DNA from: Paeniglutamicibacter kerguelensis
GTDB taxonomy: Bacteria; Actinomycetota; Actinomycetes; Actinomycetales; Micrococcaceae
NCBI RefSeq assembly: GCF_017876535.1
Contig: NZ_JAGIOF010000001.1
Location: forward strand, 2,604,001-2,668,000
Length of the DNA: 64,000 nucleotides
Direction of reading: 5' to 3'
Part shown: positions 60,842-64,000 of the stretch, piece by piece
Numbering within the stretch: position 1 is the first letter of the stretch
How the letters are laid out: the number at the start of each line of letters is the position of its first letter
The notes under the pieces: generated by a model
Seen by the model: the letters and a program-made list of their open reading frames with translations, nothing else
Told to the model about the DNA's origin: nothing
The model's database searches: none
Position numbers and translations under genes: made by a program

Positions 60842-61290
60842 TACTGGTCCTCTCCGCGTACCAGAAGGGAGGAAACCGTCGTTGCGACCTTGTCGCCGGC
60901 GGTTGTGGTGATTTCCGAACGGGTGGTGATCATCGCCCCGCCGCCCATGGCACGGACCGTGTCGACGTGCAGTTCGGCGAGCAGTTCGTCACCCGCGACG
61001 ATCGGGCGGTGGTGGGTGAAACGCTGGTCGGCGTGCACCACGCGGGAGAAATCGATGCCGCTGGCCGGGTCGGCGATCAGCTGCGCGTCGGCGCGCTGGG
61101 CGACGATGATGGCAAATGTCGGCGGGGCCAGCAGGTCGGCATGGCCAAGCTCGGCCGCGGCCGCCAGCTCGAAGTGGGCCGGGTGGGTTGCCTTGACGGC
61201 TGCGGCGAATTCGCGGATCTTCTCGCGGCCTACCACGTAGGGATCCTGGGCCGGGTAAACGCGTCCGGCCAACTCGGGATTGATGCTCAT
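60841..61290 (-). CDS. MaoC-like N-terminal dehydratase subunit, HadA-like
   Basis: A 149-residue structural partner of the HadB-like subunit, from ATG 61290. It shows PYVVGREKIREFAAAVKATHP, APPTFAIIV and VVHADQRFTHHRPIVAGDEL of the FAS1-dehydratase-like family, but lacks the GDxNPxH motif, as expected for the non-catalytic half. Confidence 0.9.
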   Translation of the reverse strand: MSINPELAGRVYPAQDPYVVGREKIREFAAAVKATHPAHFELAAAAELGHADLLAPPTFAIIVAQRADAQLIADPASGIDFSRVVHADQRFTHHRPIVAGDELLAELHVDTVRAMGGGAMITTRSEITTTAGDKVATTVSSLLVRGEDQ

Positions 61291-61349
61291 CGGATATTTC
61301 TCTCCTGGGCAGGGGTTTGGGAAACGGGGGGGGTAATGCGGGTGGGGTG

Positions 61350-61625
61350 CTAGGACTTCTTCTTGCGTTCACGCCTGGGGCGGGAGGCCGGGACAATTCC
61401 CTGGGAGACACGCCAGGCCTTTGCATCGCGGGCGCGCACCACCATGCCGGCGATGTGGGTCAGCAGTCCGACACCGATGATGCCGATGGCCGTGTACATC
61501 AGCGGCAGGTTTTTCATGTTGGCACCAATGATTGCCAGGATTATGCCGGTTCCCGAGATGATCATCGACCCGAAGGCCAGTTTCTTGTAGAGTCCGGAAG
61601 AGGCTTCCCAGGGAGTATTGGTCAT
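61350..61625 (-). CDS. small membrane protein
   Basis: A 91-residue protein with two helices (LAFGSMIISGTGIILAIIGA and PLMYTAIGIIGVGLLTHIAG) and a basic tail ending ERKKKS. Probably cotranscribed with the HadA/B pair (60-bp gap). No family name recognised. Confidence 0.75.
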   Translation of the reverse strand: MTNTPWEASSGLYKKLAFGSMIISGTGIILAIIGANMKNLPLMYTAIGIIGVGLLTHIAGMVVRARDAKAWRVSQGIVPASRPRRERKKKS

Positions 61626-61658
61626 GGGTCAATCCTAATTCAGATGCGCGGGCGGAAA

Positions 61659-62594
61659 TCAGAACAATGCCGACTGGATCGCCGGGGATTCCGTCACGTA
61701 TTGCCCGAGCACGACTTTCCTGCCCTTGAGCATGGATGCGTCGGCGACGAAGAGATCGGGAGCGTTCCCCAGCCGCACGCCCAGCCCCTGGCCCAGGACA
61801 GCCGCCACGGTGAAGCCGTGCTCGCCGCCGGCCAAGTCGGCCGGATAGGGCTGCAGTTCGTTGGCATCCCAGCCCTCCAGCAGGGCTGCCGCCTGTGCCG
61901 GGGCGGCCCATTGCTCGTCGACGACCCGGAAGGTTTCATCGCCGGCGATCGGCAACGTGGCCAGGAACTCCCTCACCCGCGATGCCCTCTCGCTGGTGAG
62001 GGAGTCCAACGCGGCGCAGCTGGTGCGGGAGTCGAGCAGGCCGCGCACCTTCGATTGCGCACGCACCTGCTGCGTGAAGCCCAATTCCCTGGTCACCAGG
62101 TCTTCCAGGATGCGTACCTGTGCGCCATCCGCCGCCAGGCCGACATAGCGGGCGCTGACGGCCCCCTGCTCGGCCAGCCTGCGCCACTTGCTGGGGTTCG
62201 CCGCGGTGCCGATCTTGCTGACCCCGTGCGCGAAGGATGCGATGTACAGCCAGTGTTCCTGCATCAGGTAGTCCCGCAGCCCGGCGCCGGCGCGCCCCGA
62301 GCGGTGGAAGTCGTGCATCGCCCGCGACTGGTCGGCCGCCTCGCAGGACTCGCACTGGGTTCCGCGCGCCACCCTGGCACCCGTCGGACAAGGAACCTGC
62401 GTGCGGTGCGTCCGGTCCTGGATCAGCTGGTGGCCAAGGCACCAACGCCCGGACAGCACGCCAAAGCCGAGCTCGACGCCGCTGTCCAGGGAAATGTTGC
62501 GGGCAGCATCGTTTTCATCCCGCAGGGACAGCGAGGGGGTTCCGGGTTCGGCCGGCCAGAGAACTCCCCGGCACAGCAACACGTGGTCCTGCAT
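61659..62594 (-). CDS. DUF2797 family protein
   Basis: A 311-residue protein. Residues 35-80 hold a cysteine-containing cluster (GRWCLGHQLIQ, PCPTGARVARGTQCESC), and residues about 110-160 give LYIASFAHGVSKIGTAANPS followed by RWRRLAEQGAVSARYVG, the diagnostic core of DUF2797. The function is unknown; the Cys residues suggest a zinc site. It lies just before the ATPase in the same direction. Confidence 0.85.
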   Translation of the reverse strand: MQDHVLLCRGVLWPAEPGTPSLSLRDENDAARNISLDSGVELGFGVLSGRWCLGHQLIQDRTHRTQVPCPTGARVARGTQCESCEAADQSRAMHDFHRSGRAGAGLRDYLMQEHWLYIASFAHGVSKIGTAANPSKWRRLAEQGAVSARYVGLAADGAQVRILEDLVTRELGFTQQVRAQSKVRGLLDSRTSCAALDSLTSERASRVREFLATLPIAGDETFRVVDEQWAAPAQAAALLEGWDANELQPYPADLAGGEHGFTVAAVLGQGLGVRLGNAPDLFVADASMLKGRKVVLGQYVTESPAIQSALF

Positions 62595-64000
62595 TTAGTT
62601 GTGCAGCGCCCCGGCCACCGCGGCGGTCGCGTGCAACCATGCCCGGCGGGTGGTGGGACGCATCCCGTCGAAGCGGACCTGCCCCTTCACCAAGGCCGCG
62701 TCATACGGGACCGTCACCACGGAGCGGGCCAGGCGGCGGAACCCGTGGGCGATCCGGTTTAGCTGGTCGCTGTTTCCCTGCGGTTGGTGCTGGGAAACGA
62801 TCACCACGGCGTTCTTCGCCAGCTCCGCGTAGTGTCCCCCGCGCTTGGCCAGGGCCTCGAGCAGCAGGGCGCCGGCCTCCGCGTGTTCCTCCACCGTGGT
62901 GCTGGCGATGACCAGCTGGTCGGTGTGGTCGATCATGCGCATCCAGCGCTCGGCCGATTCGTCGTTGCCGGAATCGACGATGGTCAGGGAAAAGAAGCGC
63001 GAGACGATCTCATGCATGACATCGAAATCGGCCGCATTCACGTGCTGCTCCGAGGCAAGCAACGTCGGGTCGGTGCGCAGCACGCTGTAGCAGTCCTCGG
63101 GCTGGTAGTGCACGTAGTCGTGGATGATCGGGTCCCCGACCCGGGTGTCCTTGAGCTTGCCGGCCGAGGCCAGCAGATCCATCGAATGCCGCGAGTGCGG
63201 ACCCTGGACGGTGCGCCAGCCCAGGGTTCCACGCGTGCCGTTGTTGTCCCAGACCAAGACCGGGTCTCCGCTGTTACGGCCGAAAACAGCTGAGAGCAGA
63301 ACAGCAGTCGGCGTCTTGTTGGCACCGCCCTTGCCGTTCACCACGGAGATGGTCTTTGACTCGTCCAGCCGGGTTCCCACCGTCCGGCGCCAATTGCGCT
63401 CCTCGACTTCCTGGGCCGATGGTTCCATGTTGAAGCCCATGCGCGAAAGGAACCCGCGGAACCCGCGTTCGGCACGGAACGACGTCTCGTCTTCCGGGCG
63501 CAGGAAGGTGTCCCGCTCCCCTGCCCCGGGATTCAATTCCCGGAATGCCTGGCGCCGCCCATCCGCGGTGGAGAGGTCTTCAAACTTCTCGGAACCGGCT
63601 GTCTCTTCCGCGGCGGTGGCCGCGGCGTTCTTTACGCCGCCAGCGGCGGGCGTCGGTTCGGATGCGGCGGGCTTGGCCACCGCAGGAGCCAGCTGCGCCA
63701 CGGACGATGCAGCCTTGGCTGGCGACGCGGGGGCGGTCTTCACCGGTACGGATTCAACCTGGGCCTGTTTCTTCTGCTTGCCGGCGGCCTTGGAACCATT
63801 GCTGTGGGCCTCGAAGGGCCTGGCATCATTCGCCGCCGGCTGCACCCGCGTGTTGCTGCCGGCCGGGTCCGCGGGCCTTGGCGTCGAGGGGACCGAAGCC
63901 ATGGCTTTCGCGTTGCTTGGTTTTGCGGTTTCCTGCACCGCCGCAACCCGGGAGGTCACCGGCGCAGTCGGCTTGGCCGTCTGCTGCGGGGACGTAGCGC
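62595..64000 (-). CDS. ParA/MinD-like ATPase with long disordered N-terminus (5' end outside window)
   Basis: At least 467 residues. The frame stays open through the right edge, so the true start may lie beyond. An Ala/Pro/Lys-rich low-complexity head (about 200 residues) precedes the ATPase domain with ISVVNGKGGANKTPTAVLLS, a Walker-A variant of the deviant KGGxxKT type, VLVWDNNGTRGTLGW, and LTIVDSGNDESAERWM as switch region. This layout resembles the ESX-associated MinD-like proteins (EspI-type) of actinobacteria more than plasmid ParA, though no secretion genes are visible. Confidence 0.8.
   Translation of the reverse strand, partial: ATSPQQTAKPTAPVTSRVAAVQETAKPSNAKAMASVPSTPRPADPAGSNTRVQPAANDARPFEAHSNGSKAAGKQKKQAQVESVPVKTAPASPAKAASSVAQLAPAVAKPAASEPTPAAGGVKNAAATAAEETAGSEKFEDLSTADGRRQAFRELNPGAGERDTFLRPEDETSFRAERGFRGFLSRMGFNMEPSAQEVEERNWRRTVGTRLDESKTISVVNGKGGANKTPTAVLLSAVFGRNSGDPVLVWDNNGTRGTLGWRTVQGPHSRHSMDLLASAGKLKDTRVGDPIIHDYVHYQPEDCYSVLRTDPTLLASEQHVNAADFDVMHEIVSRFFSLTIVDSGNDESAERWMRMIDHTDQLVIASTTVEEHAEAGALLLEALAKRGGHYAELAKNAVVIVSQHQPQGNSDQLNRIAHGFRRLARSVVTVPYDAALVKGQVRFDGMRPTTRRAWLHATAAVAGALHN

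Overview
The window is high-GC actinobacterial DNA, most like a Micrococcaceae chromosome (Arthrobacter, Paeniglutamicibacter and relatives). The evidence is the str/rpo ribosomal blocks, a mycothiol synthase, an actinobacterial NusG with an acidic N-terminal extension, a two-gene MaoC dehydratase pair and several promoters that place the -10 box about six bases from the start codon (leaderless mRNAs). Genus is inferred from gene order and similarity recalled from memory, not from a search.

1-19.9 kb is the information-processing core, nearly all on the minus strand: fusA (cut by the left edge)-rpsG-rpsL; a GNAT gene; rpoC-rpoB; a plus-strand thiolase and YbaK-type editing protein; an acyltransferase; rplL-rplJ with its L10 leader; rplA-rplK-nusG-secE and tRNA-Trp. 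A 2.3-kb gap between rplJ and rplA (14.9-17.2 kb) holds the L10 leader with an attenuator-like hairpin, a structured small RNA resembling the actinobacterial 6C RNA, and a badly decayed narG (nitrate reductase alpha) pseudogene.

20-27.8 kb carries a membrane protein, an aspartate-type aminotransferase, a PspC-sensor-kinase/LuxR-type response regulator pair facing a divergent PspC-domain gene group, and pfkA.

27.8-41.7 kb is an accessory island bounded by an IS110-family element and a truncated integrase on the left and a broken IS481-family transposase that cut a flavoprotein gene on the right. Between them lies a six-gene minus-strand operon, five of its genes joined by ATGA overlaps. In transcription order it encodes an SbnA-like enzyme, a membrane protein with four tandem carrier domains fused to a Pls-type (epsilon-poly-lysine synthetase) terminal region, a stand-alone adenylation-carrier NRPS, a SyrP/TauD-like Fe(II)/2-oxoglutarate dioxygenase, an SbnB-like dehydrogenase and a LuxE-like acyl-protein synthetase. 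SbnA plus SbnB make L-2,3-diaminopropionate (Dap), and the Pls-type part polymerises amino acids without a thioesterase. The best reading is a split synthetase for a Dap homopolymer or oligomer, possibly hydroxylated and N-acylated. This is the most interesting system in the window.

41.9-64 kb is housekeeping and metabolism: a GNAT-like protein; a folate-binding YgfZ protein, nitrobindin and a 39-residue membrane protein; a membrane protein; a GlnR-like regulator, mshD, ppk1 and a MutT1-like Nudix/phosphatase; a small GNAT; a large membrane protein with a GntR/YtrA regulator and a 46-bp palindromic operator; thyA-folA; asd; a winged-helix protein; murB; an MFS transporter; the MaoC pair; a DUF2797 protein; and a ParA/MinD-like ATPase running off the right edge.
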